From Thermotogae bacterium (GTDB lineage: Bacteria > Thermotogota > Thermotogae > Petrotogales > Kosmotogaceae), in assembly GCA_003643975.1 (NCBI GenBank), contig QNAR01000001.1, positions 1 through 34,479 of the forward strand: a stretch of DNA of 34,479 bases, written 5' to 3'. Numbering within the stretch: position 1 is the first letter of the stretch; every line of letters begins with the position of its first letter. Under the pieces are notes generated by a model. The model saw only the letters and a list, made by a program, of their open reading frames with translations. It had not been told where the DNA came from and did not search any database. Positions 23,785 to 31,867 of this stretch are shown here, piece by piece. The position numbers and the translations under genes are program-made.

Positions 23785-24726
23785 ATGAAAGTAAAAGAGT
23801 TTGGTGAAAAGGTGCTGAAAAATATATCCAAAGTGATAATCGGAAAAGACAGAGTCATACGAAAACTGCTGGCAGTTATGATCAGTGAGGGGCATGTATT
23901 GCTCAATGATGTGCCGGGTGTGGGTAAAACAATGCTTGCAAGGAGTTTAGCACTTTCATTGGGACTGAAATTCAAGCGTATTCAATGCACCCCTGACCTT
24001 TTACCAAGCGATGTGACCGGATTGAATATCCTGGATATGAAAACCAATGAGTTCGTCTTTCAACAGGGCCCTGTCTTTACCGACATACTCCTCGCAGATG
24101 AAGTGAACAGAACAACCCCCAGAACACAGTCAGCTTTGCTCGAGGCCATGGCGGAAAAACAGGTTACCGTCGACGGAAAAACTCAAGCGTTGAGCGATCT
24201 GTTCTTTGTAATAGCAACTCAGAACCCCGTGGAATTTGAAGGCACCTTCCCTCTTCCGGAAGCTCAGCTAGACAGATTTGCCATATGTATGACATTGGGG
24301 TATCCAGAGAGGGAGCAGGAAATCCTGATGCTCAATAACATGAAGGAAGAGCATCCCATCGTTGAACTTAAACCGGTATCCAATGCCGAGGAACTGAGGA
24401 AAATCAGAAAAAGTGTTAGAGAGATACATTTAGATAATTCTATTCTTTCTTATATCACCGACCTGGTATGGAGCACTCGCAAACACCCTGATCTTGCACT
24501 GGGTTCAAGTCCTCGTGGTTCCATCGCCCTGATGAACCTCTCCAGGGGACTCGCGGCTTTAAATGGAAGGGACTTTGTGATTCCAGACGATGTAAAGGAA
24601 ATAGCTGTTGAGGTTCTTGCACATAGGGTTATCTTAAAACCTGAAGCGCGTCTCATGCGCAAAACCAGAGAAATGGTTATAGAGGAAATTCTTGACAGCA
24701 CAGAGGTACCTATCAAGAATGGCTAA
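23785..24726 (+). CDS. MoxR-family AAA+ ATPase
   Basis: This 313-residue cytoplasmic AAA+ chaperone-like ATPase has Walker A DVPGVGKT (42-49), Walker B ILLADEVNRT (101-110), the family signature RTQSALLEAMAEKQVTVDG and sensor 1 ATQNPVEFEGTFPLPEAQLDRF in sequence. GGGAGG lies before the ATG. MoxR proteins act with the DUF58 and DUF4129/transglutaminase-type membrane proteins encoded beside them, probably in the folding or metal activation of envelope proteins. The next gene overlaps its end by 8 bp. It may be read through from the fluoride-controlled promoter, as no terminator lies in the 24-bp gap. Confidence 0.94.
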   Translation: MKVKEFGEKVLKNISKVIIGKDRVIRKLLAVMISEGHVLLNDVPGVGKTMLARSLALSLGLKFKRIQCTPDLLPSDVTGLNILDMKTNEFVFQQGPVFTDILLADEVNRTTPRTQSALLEAMAEKQVTVDGKTQALSDLFFVIATQNPVEFEGTFPLPEAQLDRFAICMTLGYPEREQEILMLNNMKEEHPIVELKPVSNAEELRKIRKSVREIHLDNSILSYITDLVWSTRKHPDLALGSSPRGSIALMNLSRGLAALNGRDFVIPDDVKEIAVEVLAHRVILKPEARLMRKTREMVIEEILDSTEVPIKNG

Positions 24727-26002
24727 GCTGCAAGTGAAGTCTTTCAGGTCGCGCAAAGGCCCATTGTGTCTCCTGACTGTGCTAGGGCTTATCTGGCTTG
24801 TCTTTCAAATCAATGCTTTCTCATTGACAATAGCTGTTCTATCTGCCACGTTATGGTTAGAATATTTTATTACAGGATACTTTTTAAGAAAGACTACCAT
24901 CGAGAGAACGTTAAGTCAGAACAGAATTTTCACCGATCAGGCCCTGGAATTGGGTTACACTATAGAGAACCCTTTTCCGGGAGACCTCGAAATAGAGTTC
25001 GTTACGCTCATAGAAAAGGCAACCAGCACTTCAGGCATGAAAGCCCGGCGACTTTTGCTAAAGCCCAGGCAATCATTGTCAATCAGTACAGAACTTGTTT
25101 TTGCGCTGCGCGGAAGAAAGGACGTTTCCAGCTGTTCAATTGCATACAAAGATCCACTGGGCTTTTTCAAACACTGGGCGGTCTTCTCAAATCCGGAAGA
25201 AGTGCTTGTCCTCCCAAGGCTCATGGAATTTGAAACCTTCCCTTTGATGCTTAGAGAGCTCCTTCCCGGTTCCAAAAGCGATTTTCAGTTGCTTGAAGAC
25301 CCCACTTATCTTAAAGGGGTTAGGCGATACGCTTCTGACCCCATGAATCGAATACATTGGAAAATATCCGCAAAAATGAGAGAACTCTACACAAAGGAAT
25401 TCAACTTCACTGCCATCAGTAAAACCATGCTTTACTTAGATCTCAACCTCACAAAAGAGGTCTTTGCACGAGCCGTGTGGTCGCAGATGAGAAGAAATTA
25501 TGAAGAACAGGCAGTGTTAGCGGCATCTTCTCTAATTCGTTGGAGTCATGAACGGGGAAATAGAATCGAACTGGTTGTTGTGGGGGCTGACATTCTCAAA
25601 ACTGAATACAGGAAAAAAAGTTGGGTTGAAACAGTGGAACTCCTTGCACTAGCCAAAGGTACTGATGATGGCATTGAACTTTCAAACATTCTTTTAGAGG
25701 ATATAGAAAAGTTAACACCGTCGACTACATTGGTGATTTTCTCGCTTTATCTTACTGATTCCATCTTGCCTGTTCTATTGAAAGCCCGGTCCAAGTGCGC
25801 CAGAGTATTGGTATTGGTTATGCCTTATGGTTTCAGGGATCCGCGTTATAAAGCGGGTAGATCTTTCGAGCTGTTGCCACAGGATATGAAGCGCCTAAGA
25901 GAAAAAGCGGCCTTGCTCGAAAAAGAACAGATACTCGTAAGAATCGTCAGAGATAACCAGTCTTTGCAGGAGGTGGCAATGGAAATTGAAGAAGTTAAAT
26001 GA
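24719..26002 (+). CDS. DUF58 domain membrane-anchored protein
   Basis: This protein has two N-terminal transmembrane helices (around residues 15-55) followed by a cytoplasmic DUF58 region. It carries the family's signature YLKGVRRYASDPMNRIHWKI...LYTKEF, corresponding to the usual R-x-Y-x-x-G-D-x-x-R-x-I-H/D-W motif, with Ser-Asp in place of Gly-Asp, and a C-terminal von Willebrand A-like fold. The ATG at 24719 overlaps the MoxR stop; a TTG at 24692 with a closer AGAGGA is an alternative adding nine residues. DUF58 proteins are the regular partners of MoxR ATPases. The molecular role is not established. Confidence 0.88.
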   Translation: MAKLQVKSFRSRKGPLCLLTVLGLIWLVFQINAFSLTIAVLSATLWLEYFITGYFLRKTTIERTLSQNRIFTDQALELGYTIENPFPGDLEIEFVTLIEKATSTSGMKARRLLLKPRQSLSISTELVFALRGRKDVSSCSIAYKDPLGFFKHWAVFSNPEEVLVLPRLMEFETFPLMLRELLPGSKSDFQLLEDPTYLKGVRRYASDPMNRIHWKISAKMRELYTKEFNFTAISKTMLYLDLNLTKEVFARAVWSQMRRNYEEQAVLAASSLIRWSHERGNRIELVVVGADILKTEYRKKSWVETVELLALAKGTDDGIELSNILLEDIEKLTPSTTLVIFSLYLTDSILPVLLKARSKCARVLVLVMPYGFRDPRYKAGRSFELLPQDMKRLREKAALLEKEQILVRIVRDNQSLQEVAMEIEEVK

Positions 26003-27386
26003 TTTACTCTCATTTTTCTACGCCTCTGCAGCAGTTATTTACGTTTCTGCCAGGGATTTTGGCCTGATAGGTACTTCTATTGTTCTTGCTGTGGTATTGT
26101 TCATGCTTTATTCCACAAGAATCAAGGCTGGCTGCTCGGCTTTTGTTATGTTGCCTTTTCTGCTTTTTTTCAGCATCTTTGTGTCCATGGGAACCCGGAG
26201 ACTCGATTTTGGAAGTTCGTTGTACTTCTTCATAGTATATGCGGCAATTTTGCTCTCCCTTTCAGCGGAAATCTGGACCGCTATTACAGGGCTTGTGCTC
26301 TTTGGAATTAGCCTTTCCCTGGGTGGATTCAGTAGTGCAGATGCCGTGATTTTTGTCTTTATAGTACTGCTCTGGTTCTTCACAAGAAATTTGAAAATTC
26401 CCATCATTTTTCTGACGTTGTTCCCACTATTGGCCATCATAATACTTTTATCAGCCAGTGGGATTGAACTGAGTATCACGGACCAATTCATGCCCAAAAA
26501 CCAATCAGCAAGTGAAACACCATCTGCAACTGCATTTGAAGAGTCTGTACCAGCGGAACCATTCTCGAATAATCCGATGGACTTAAACCCATCACCTTCC
26601 AGAACAGATAAAACCGTACCGGGTAAATTGTTGTTTATTCCTGATTTTTTATTGAATTTTCTTCTTGTAATTGGAGCTATCTCCATGCTGTTCATGATTG
26701 TCAAAGTAAAGGCTTTCAGCGGCTACCTTAAAATCCTCCTTCTGGGGACAGCGATTTTTGCCATTGTAATAGCTGGTTCTAGCTCGATATTTATGTTCCT
26801 TAACCAGACTGAAAACAAACCAACCACTTCGGGAACGGGTATAGGTCCCCAATTTTCTGGAAAAGTCGGTAGTACCATTCCGGGCGTTATTTCTGAGACA
26901 GCATCTTCGACAGCTCCAGCAAAGATAGTCAACGGTTTTTTTAGTATGAGTATTGAATGGATACTCTTGATAGCCGCTTCCAGCATAGTTGTTTTTACAG
27001 CTTTAGCCTTGATTAAGCTGATGAAAAAGGTTGCTAACGAAGCGCCGGAGGAAAAAGCAAAAACCAAGGAAATACCGGAAGAAATCGAGCTCTTGCCGCT
27101 GGATAAGTTACCCGATTTACGCATTTCAAGGTCTTATATACTCGCTGCCTATTGGTGGCTGAGAAGAAAATATTTTTCTACTTTGCACCACCTCACTCCT
27201 TATGAACTTCTCACTCTGGAAAAGGGAGAGACTACCTTTGAAGAGCTAACTGAAATTTACGTAAGAACAAAATACGCAGGTAGGTCACCTTCAAAAACTG
27301 AATGCGAAAAGTTCCACCAGCTTCTGGTTATTCTCGCAAAAAGATATGAGTCTCCCGAGGAGCTTAACGCATATAACCATAGATAG
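25986..27386 (+). CDS. Multi-pass membrane protein with C-terminal DUF4129 domain
   Basis: This 466-residue protein has about five N-terminal membrane helices, an extracytoplasmic Ser/Pro/Thr-rich stretch (about 165-210), two further helices with another linker between them, and a cytoplasmic C-terminal DUF4129 domain (SRSYILAAYWWLRRKYF...LTPYELL...FEELTEIYVRTKYAG). In many MoxR-DUF58 operons the matching protein also has a transglutaminase core; here no Cys-His-Asp triad is visible, so that part has been lost or never existed. The start is a TTG inside the end of the DUF58 gene, 11 bases after GGAGGT. It is the last gene of this operon. Confidence 0.75.
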   Translation: MKKLNDLLSFFYASAAVIYVSARDFGLIGTSIVLAVVLFMLYSTRIKAGCSAFVMLPFLLFFSIFVSMGTRRLDFGSSLYFFIVYAAILLSLSAEIWTAITGLVLFGISLSLGGFSSADAVIFVFIVLLWFFTRNLKIPIIFLTLFPLLAIIILLSASGIELSITDQFMPKNQSASETPSATAFEESVPAEPFSNNPMDLNPSPSRTDKTVPGKLLFIPDFLLNFLLVIGAISMLFMIVKVKAFSGYLKILLLGTAIFAIVIAGSSSIFMFLNQTENKPTTSGTGIGPQFSGKVGSTIPGVISETASSTAPAKIVNGFFSMSIEWILLIAASSIVVFTALALIKLMKKVANEAPEEKAKTKEIPEEIELLPLDKLPDLRISRSYILAAYWWLRRKYFSTLHHLTPYELLTLEKGETTFEELTEIYVRTKYAGRSPSKTECEKFHQLLVILAKRYESPEELNAYNHR

Positions 27387-27417
27387 ATACGTGTAAGTTT
27401 CTCACAGCTCAGTTTAA

Positions 27418-27446
27418 TTAAGATATTTATTCTTTGATTTTATAAT
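27418..27446 (+). promoter_or_regulatory. Promoter of the ribose operon
   Basis: TTAAGA (27418-27423) and a perfect TATAAT (27441-27446) are separated by 17 bp. The predicted start near 27453 lies about 17 bp before the tandem operators, which would let the repressor act as a roadblock. Confidence 0.65.
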
Positions 27447-27469
27447 ACTTCTATGCTTTAATTGTTTAT

Positions 27470-27493
27470 GTAAACGTTTACGTAAACGTTTAC
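27470..27493. promoter_or_regulatory. Two abutting perfect LacI-family operators
   Basis: The 12-bp palindrome GTAAACGTTTAC occurs twice in immediate succession (27470-27481 and 27482-27493), ending one base before the GGAGGT of the regulator gene. It is the textbook LacI/GalR operator with a central CG. The tandem arrangement puts two dimers about 12 bp apart and implies autoregulation of the whole operon. Confidence 0.88.
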
Positions 27494-27506
27494 TGGAGGT
27501 ATGAAA

Positions 27507-28493
27507 GTGCAAAAGCATCCCGGAATTAAGGACATTGCCCGGATTGCAGGGGTTTCTATTGCAACAGTCTCAAGAGTATTAAACGGTAATTCCTATGTAA
27601 GCCCAGAACTCTCTGAAAGGGTTTTGAAAGCTGCTGGTAAGTTGGGTTATCAACCAAATCGAATCGCCAGAGGCCTGCGAAAAGGAAAGACAAATACCAT
27701 AGGTTTTCTTATTCCTGATATTGAAAATCCCTTCTTTTCAGCAATTGTGAAAGGTGCAGAGAATTTTCTCAGGAAGTATGGTTATACTATCTTGCTTTGT
27801 AGTTCGGCTGGAAAGGCTGAAAGAGAAGATGAACTCTTAAATGTGCTTTATTCCCATAAAGTCGATGGATTGATGACCGTTCCCCTGGAATCTCAGAACC
27901 CCTATCTTGAAAGGATTGAGAAATTAAGCGTTCCTGTTGTCGTTATCGATGACATAATAAACCAAAAGAATATTTCATCAGTGGCTTCTGATAATTATTC
28001 GGGTATGAAAAAACTCATGCAGTATCTTCTCGATACCAATCACAGGTCCTTCGCCTTTCTCAGCGGTGATCCGCATACATACTCTGGTAAAGAGCGCTTA
28101 CAAGCCTTTAGAGATGTGATGGTTCAGGAAAAGGAAAAAGTGGAGTATGAAATTCTCCTTGGTACATATACTTTTAGCAGTGGAATAGAAATGCTCAGAA
28201 AGCTCAGAAAAATTCCCGATGCCATTGTTTGCGGCAATGATATGATAGCGTTCGGAGTCCTAACTGAACTGCAAAAATTGCATTATAAGATACCAAATGA
28301 TGTATCTGTTACAGGTTTTGATGACGTGCTTTTTTCAAAGATGACAAATCCTCCACTAACAACTGTGAGACAAGATTATTACATGATGGGAAGAGTTGCT
28401 GCTCAATTGTTGATAGAAGATCTGAATTATAAAAAGCGAAATAGCATTTTGCTAAAAACCGAATTGGTAATTAGGGGGAGTTCTCGTGGATGA
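27507..28493 (+). CDS. LacI-family transcriptional regulator of the ribose operon
   Basis: This 328-residue repressor has the N-terminal helix-turn-helix IKDIARIAGVSIATVSRVLNG, the hinge helix YQPNRIARGLRKGKT, and a periplasmic-binding-protein-like effector domain (IGFLIPDIENPFFSAIVKGAE...PDAIVCGNDMIAFGVL...VTGFDDVLFSKMTNPPLTTVRQ). The GTG at 27507 was chosen because GGAGGT is 6 bases upstream; the in-frame ATG at 27501 directly abuts the ribosome-binding site. It is first in the operon and overlaps the ATPase gene by 8 bp. Ribose or a derivative is the probable effector, judged from the structural genes. Confidence 0.93.
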   Translation: MQKHPGIKDIARIAGVSIATVSRVLNGNSYVSPELSERVLKAAGKLGYQPNRIARGLRKGKTNTIGFLIPDIENPFFSAIVKGAENFLRKYGYTILLCSSAGKAEREDELLNVLYSHKVDGLMTVPLESQNPYLERIEKLSVPVVVIDDIINQKNISSVASDNYSGMKKLMQYLLDTNHRSFAFLSGDPHTYSGKERLQAFRDVMVQEKEKVEYEILLGTYTFSSGIEMLRKLRKIPDAIVCGNDMIAFGVLTELQKLHYKIPNDVSVTGFDDVLFSKMTNPPLTTVRQDYYMMGRVAAQLLIEDLNYKKRNSILLKTELVIRGSSRG

Positions 28494-29979
28494 ACCTGGG
28501 GTTATTTTGAAGATGGAGGGGATTACCAAGAAGTTCCCCGGAGTTCTTGCATTGGATAAAGTAAACTTCAGCATGAAAAAAGAGGAAATTCACGCCCTTG
28601 TAGGTGAAAACGGTGCAGGGAAATCAACTTTGATAAAGATTTTAAGCGGTGTTCATAAGCCCGACGAAGGAAAAATCTTTCTCGATGGGGAATATGTTGC
28701 CTTTTCCAATCCAATTCACGCTATTGAAAAGGGTATTTCGGTTATATATCAGGAGCTAAATTTAGTTGAGGAGCTGAGTGTTGCCGAGAATATATATTTG
28801 GGAAAGGAAAACAGAAACTGGTGGAACCTTGGAAAGAAAGTACTCATTGAAAGGGCTGAAAAGCTTCTGAGCAAATTGAACTTTCCAATTTCTGCGAGTG
28901 AGAAAGTAAAGAATCTCAACGTATCCGAAAAGCAACTGGTTGAAATAGCAAAAGCCATGGCTACCAACGCAAAAGTAATCGTTATGGATGAGCCAACAGC
29001 TACTATCACGGAACATGAGGCCAAGCAGCTCTTTTCTCTCATGAGAGGGCTTAAAGAGCAGGGGGTTTCAATAATTTTCATCTCTCACAGGCTTGAAGAA
29101 GTATTTGAGATCGCAGATTCAGTTACTGTGCTCAGAGATGGGAAGCTCATTTCCACCGGGAAAATCGATCAATATGACAAGAACCGCCTCATATCAGATG
29201 TTGTGGGTAGAACCATATCAGATATGTATCCAAAGGAAAACACGGTCACTGATGTCAACGCTTTTGAAGTTGAGGAGCTTTCAGTGCCTGGATACGTGAA
29301 TAGACTCTCTTTTAACGTGAAAAAAGGTGAAATTCTTGGCATTGCTGGCCTTGTCGGTTGCGGGAAGAGCGAAGTTGCACTCGCAATTTATGGAGGCATC
29401 AAGGCTCATGCCAAAAAGGCCTTGCTGGATGGTGAGAGGGTTTCTTTACCTACAAGACCCGATATTTCCCTCGAAAGAGGTGTTCTGTTGATTCCTGAAG
29501 ACAGAAAGAGCCAGGGACTTGTTTTGCTGCTGAGCGTCACAAAGAATATCGTTTTGCCCAACACAAAATTCATCACAAAGCTCGGTCACATCAGATGGAA
29601 AGAAGGGCGTAAAATTTCCGGAAACCTTGTCAAAAAGCTCAACATAAAGACCCCTACGTTAAGTCAAAAAGCGGAAAATCTCTCAGGTGGCAATCAGCAG
29701 AAAGTAGTTTTGGCAAAAGGGCTTGTTAGAAAACCAAAATTGATCATATTTGCAGAACCAACAAGGGGTATAGATGTTGGTGCAAAGGTAGAAGTTTACA
29801 AGCTCATGAATGAGCTTGCAAACCAGGGAGTTGGAATAATAATGATCTCTTCCGAACTTCCAGAAATCGTGAGCATGAGCGATAGGGTTTTGGTTATGCA
29901 TAGAGGTGTACAAAAAGCCATTCTTGAGGGCGAAAACATAAATCAGGAAAACATTATGGCTGCTGCTATGGGAGGTTGA
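28486..29979 (+). CDS. rbsA: Ribose ABC transporter ATP-binding protein RbsA
   Basis: This 497-residue duplicated ATPase energises ribose import. The first nucleotide-binding domain has Walker A GENGAGKST, signature LNVSEKQLVEIAKA and Walker B VIVMDEPTAT. The second has the degenerate Walker A GLVGCGKSEV, signature LSGGNQQKVVLAKGL and Walker B LIIFAEPTRGID. In the latter the usual Asp of DEPT is Ala, which is unusual even for the weaker second domain. The start is GTG with AGGGGGAG upstream, overlapping the regulator gene. The ribose assignment relies on rbsB, rbsK and rbsD downstream. Confidence 0.93.
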   Translation: MDEPGVILKMEGITKKFPGVLALDKVNFSMKKEEIHALVGENGAGKSTLIKILSGVHKPDEGKIFLDGEYVAFSNPIHAIEKGISVIYQELNLVEELSVAENIYLGKENRNWWNLGKKVLIERAEKLLSKLNFPISASEKVKNLNVSEKQLVEIAKAMATNAKVIVMDEPTATITEHEAKQLFSLMRGLKEQGVSIIFISHRLEEVFEIADSVTVLRDGKLISTGKIDQYDKNRLISDVVGRTISDMYPKENTVTDVNAFEVEELSVPGYVNRLSFNVKKGEILGIAGLVGCGKSEVALAIYGGIKAHAKKALLDGERVSLPTRPDISLERGVLLIPEDRKSQGLVLLLSVTKNIVLPNTKFITKLGHIRWKEGRKISGNLVKKLNIKTPTLSQKAENLSGGNQQKVVLAKGLVRKPKLIIFAEPTRGIDVGAKVEVYKLMNELANQGVGIIMISSELPEIVSMSDRVLVMHRGVQKAILEGENINQENIMAAAMGG

Positions 29980-30908
29980 TGATTTTGCTTAAAAAATTCT
30001 TGAATCTTTTGAGGAAATTTCCCATAATTCTTGGCTTTATAGGAGTTGTGGTATTGTTCAGCATTCTCACCAACAGGTTTTTCACCTTATCGAATTTCTT
30101 GAATGTTTTCAGACAAATCTCTATTAACGCCATAATCGCATTTGGAATGACTTTTGTTATACTCTCCGGTGGAATAGACCTATCAGTTGGGTCAGTGTTT
30201 GCCCTGGCAGCAGTGGTTGGAGCTTCGATTATAAAAGGCGGAAATGTTTTTCTGGGTTCTCTGGCCGCGCTGGGTGTAGGGGCTGCCATGGGGGCTTTCA
30301 ACGGGGCTATTATCGCCAAACTCAAACTTCAACCTTTTATCGTCACGCTGGCTACAATGGCTATTGCCCGTAGCTTTACCCAGGTTTATACACAGGGCCG
30401 GCCCATAACAGGGCTCCCTTCAACTTTCAGGGAAATTGGAAGAGGAGAGCTGTTCAGCGTTCCGGTTCCAATTTATATCATGTTCGCGGTATTTTTCATC
30501 TCGCTGTACATACTCTCAAATACAAAGCTTGGTCTTTATACATACTCCATAGGTGGAAACGAGGAAGCCACCAGATTGAGTGGCATTAAAGTAATAAGAT
30601 ACAAGGTCACGATTTACACTATAAGCGGCTTACTCTCTGCACTTAGTGCCCTCATCTTAACCGCAAGGCTCAACAGCGCCCAGCCTATTTTTGGAACTGG
30701 ATATGAGCTGGATGCCATAGCCGCTGTGGTATTGGGGGGAACCAGCTTATCAGGGGGTAAAGGAACTATTATTGGAACGCTTTTTGGAGCTATGGTAATG
30801 GGAGTAATCAACAACGGCATGAATCTGGTTAATGTTTCGCCTTTTTACCAGCAAGCGGTTAAAGGTGCTGTTATTCTTTTGGCAGTAATGGCTGAACGTT
30901 CGGAATAA
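29979..30908 (+). CDS. rbsC: Ribose ABC transporter permease RbsC
   Basis: This membrane permease of about 309 residues has the RbsC landmarks: VILSGGIDLSVGSVFALAAVVGA near residue 60 and ELDAIAAVVLGGTSLSGGKGTIIGTL near residue 245, the loop that contacts RbsA. The start is uncertain: the ATG overlapping the rbsA stop is very close to GGAGG (3 bases), while a TTG at 29985 has a 9-base spacing. The protein is hydrophobic throughout with about eight to ten helices. A hairpin separates it from rbsB. Confidence 0.93.
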   Translation: MILLKKFLNLLRKFPIILGFIGVVVLFSILTNRFFTLSNFLNVFRQISINAIIAFGMTFVILSGGIDLSVGSVFALAAVVGASIIKGGNVFLGSLAALGVGAAMGAFNGAIIAKLKLQPFIVTLATMAIARSFTQVYTQGRPITGLPSTFREIGRGELFSVPVPIYIMFAVFFISLYILSNTKLGLYTYSIGGNEEATRLSGIKVIRYKVTIYTISGLLSALSALILTARLNSAQPIFGTGYELDAIAAVVLGGTSLSGGKGTIIGTLFGAMVMGVINNGMNLVNVSPFYQQAVKGAVILLAVMAERSE

Positions 30909-30909
30909 A

Positions 30910-30924
30910 TGGGGCTTAGCCCCA
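30910..30924 (+). promoter_or_regulatory. Hairpin between rbsC and rbsB
   Basis: TGGGGC/GCCCCA closes on a TTA loop directly after the rbsC stop codon and is followed by ATTTTG, too short a T run for an efficient terminator. It probably stabilises or processes the mRNA so that binding protein is made in excess. Confidence 0.45.
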
Positions 30925-30946
30925 ATTTTGAAGGGGAGGGAACACT

Positions 30947-31819
30947 ATGAAAAAGATCCTTTTAATTGCAGTATTGGTAATTTCTGTTTTCGCACTAGCG
31001 GCTAATTACCGGATAGGGCTTTCTTTGTCGACACTTAACAATCCTTTCTTCGTAACTCTCAGAGATGGCGCACAAGACATGGCAAACAAGCTTGGTGTGG
31101 AACTGATCGTTGCGGATGCCCAGGATAACCCTGCGAAACAGCTCAGTGATATCGAAGACTTCATACAACAGAGGTTGAACCTGATTATCATCAACCCCAC
31201 AGACAGCGATGCAATAGTTACAGCTGTGGAAGAAGCAAATGACGCTTTCATACCCGTAATTACAGTAGATAGGGCTTCCAATGGTGGGCTGGTTGTATGC
31301 CATATCGCCTCCGATAACGTCGCGGGCGGAAGGATGGCTGGCGAATTGGTAGCAAGCCTTCTCAAGGGTGAAGGAAACGTAGTGGAACTGGAAGGTATCG
31401 TTGGGACATCCGCTGCAAGAGACCGTGGAGCAGGCTTTGAAGAAGCCATAGCTAATTACCCCGGAATAAAGCTTGTAGCGAAACAAACGGCGAATTTCAA
31501 TCGTGCTGAAGGCCTTACAGTTATGGAGAACATACTCGAAGCCCATCCAGATATCGACGCAGTTTTTGCCCAGAATGATGAAATGGCCCTGGGAGCAATT
31601 GAAGCTATCAAAAGTGCCGGGCTTCTGGACAAAATCATCGTGGTAGGGTTCGACGCCATTGATGATGCCGTTGCAGCGGTACAAAAAGGAGAAATGACCG
31701 CAACAATAGCCCAGCAACCTTACAAGATGGGGGAACTCGCTGTTCAAAAAGCTTTTGAATATCTGTCCACCCAGACGATATACATCCCTGTCGATCTCAA
31801 GCTGGTAATGCAAGAATAA
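30947..31819 (+). CDS. rbsB: Ribose-binding periplasmic protein RbsB
   Basis: This 290-residue exported protein has the signal sequence MKKILLIAVLVISVFALAA. The mature part follows RbsB closely: IGLSLSTLNNPFFVTLRDGAQ (the Asn-Pro-Phe-Phe ligand loop), ADAQDNPAKQLSDIEDFIQQ, DSDAIVTAVEEAND, TVDRASNGG, IASDNVAGGRMAG, FAQNDEMALGAIEA and VVGFDAIDDAV, containing the expected sugar contacts (Phe, Asp, Arg, Asn, Asp). GGGAGGG precedes the ATG. It is flanked by hairpins on both sides, consistent with a higher expression level. Confidence 0.95.
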   Translation: MKKILLIAVLVISVFALAANYRIGLSLSTLNNPFFVTLRDGAQDMANKLGVELIVADAQDNPAKQLSDIEDFIQQRLNLIIINPTDSDAIVTAVEEANDAFIPVITVDRASNGGLVVCHIASDNVAGGRMAGELVASLLKGEGNVVELEGIVGTSAARDRGAGFEEAIANYPGIKLVAKQTANFNRAEGLTVMENILEAHPDIDAVFAQNDEMALGAIEAIKSAGLLDKIIVVGFDAIDDAVAAVQKGEMTATIAQQPYKMGELAVQKAFEYLSTQTIYIPVDLKLVMQE

Positions 31820-31825
31820 GTGCTG

Positions 31826-31851
31826 AATGGGGGCATTTGCCCCCATTTTTT
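31826..31851 (+). terminator. Intrinsic (partial) terminator after rbsB
   Basis: ATGGGGGC/GCCCCCAT closes on an ATTT loop and is followed by six T. It is a strong terminator by form but lies inside the operon, between rbsB and rbsK, so it probably reduces expression of rbsK and rbsD relative to the binding protein. Confidence 0.75.
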
Positions 31852-31867
31852 CTTTGGGAGGATAATT

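Noticed and set aside
27470..27493. Tandem 12-mers as the start of a repeat or CRISPR array
   Set aside because: There are only two copies with no spacers, and each is a palindrome with the LacI operator pattern next to a LacI gene.
31820..31867. N-terminal extension of ribokinase
   Set aside because: It would include the terminator hairpin, lacks a ribosome-binding site, and the family start at GxNxVD fits the ATG at 31868.
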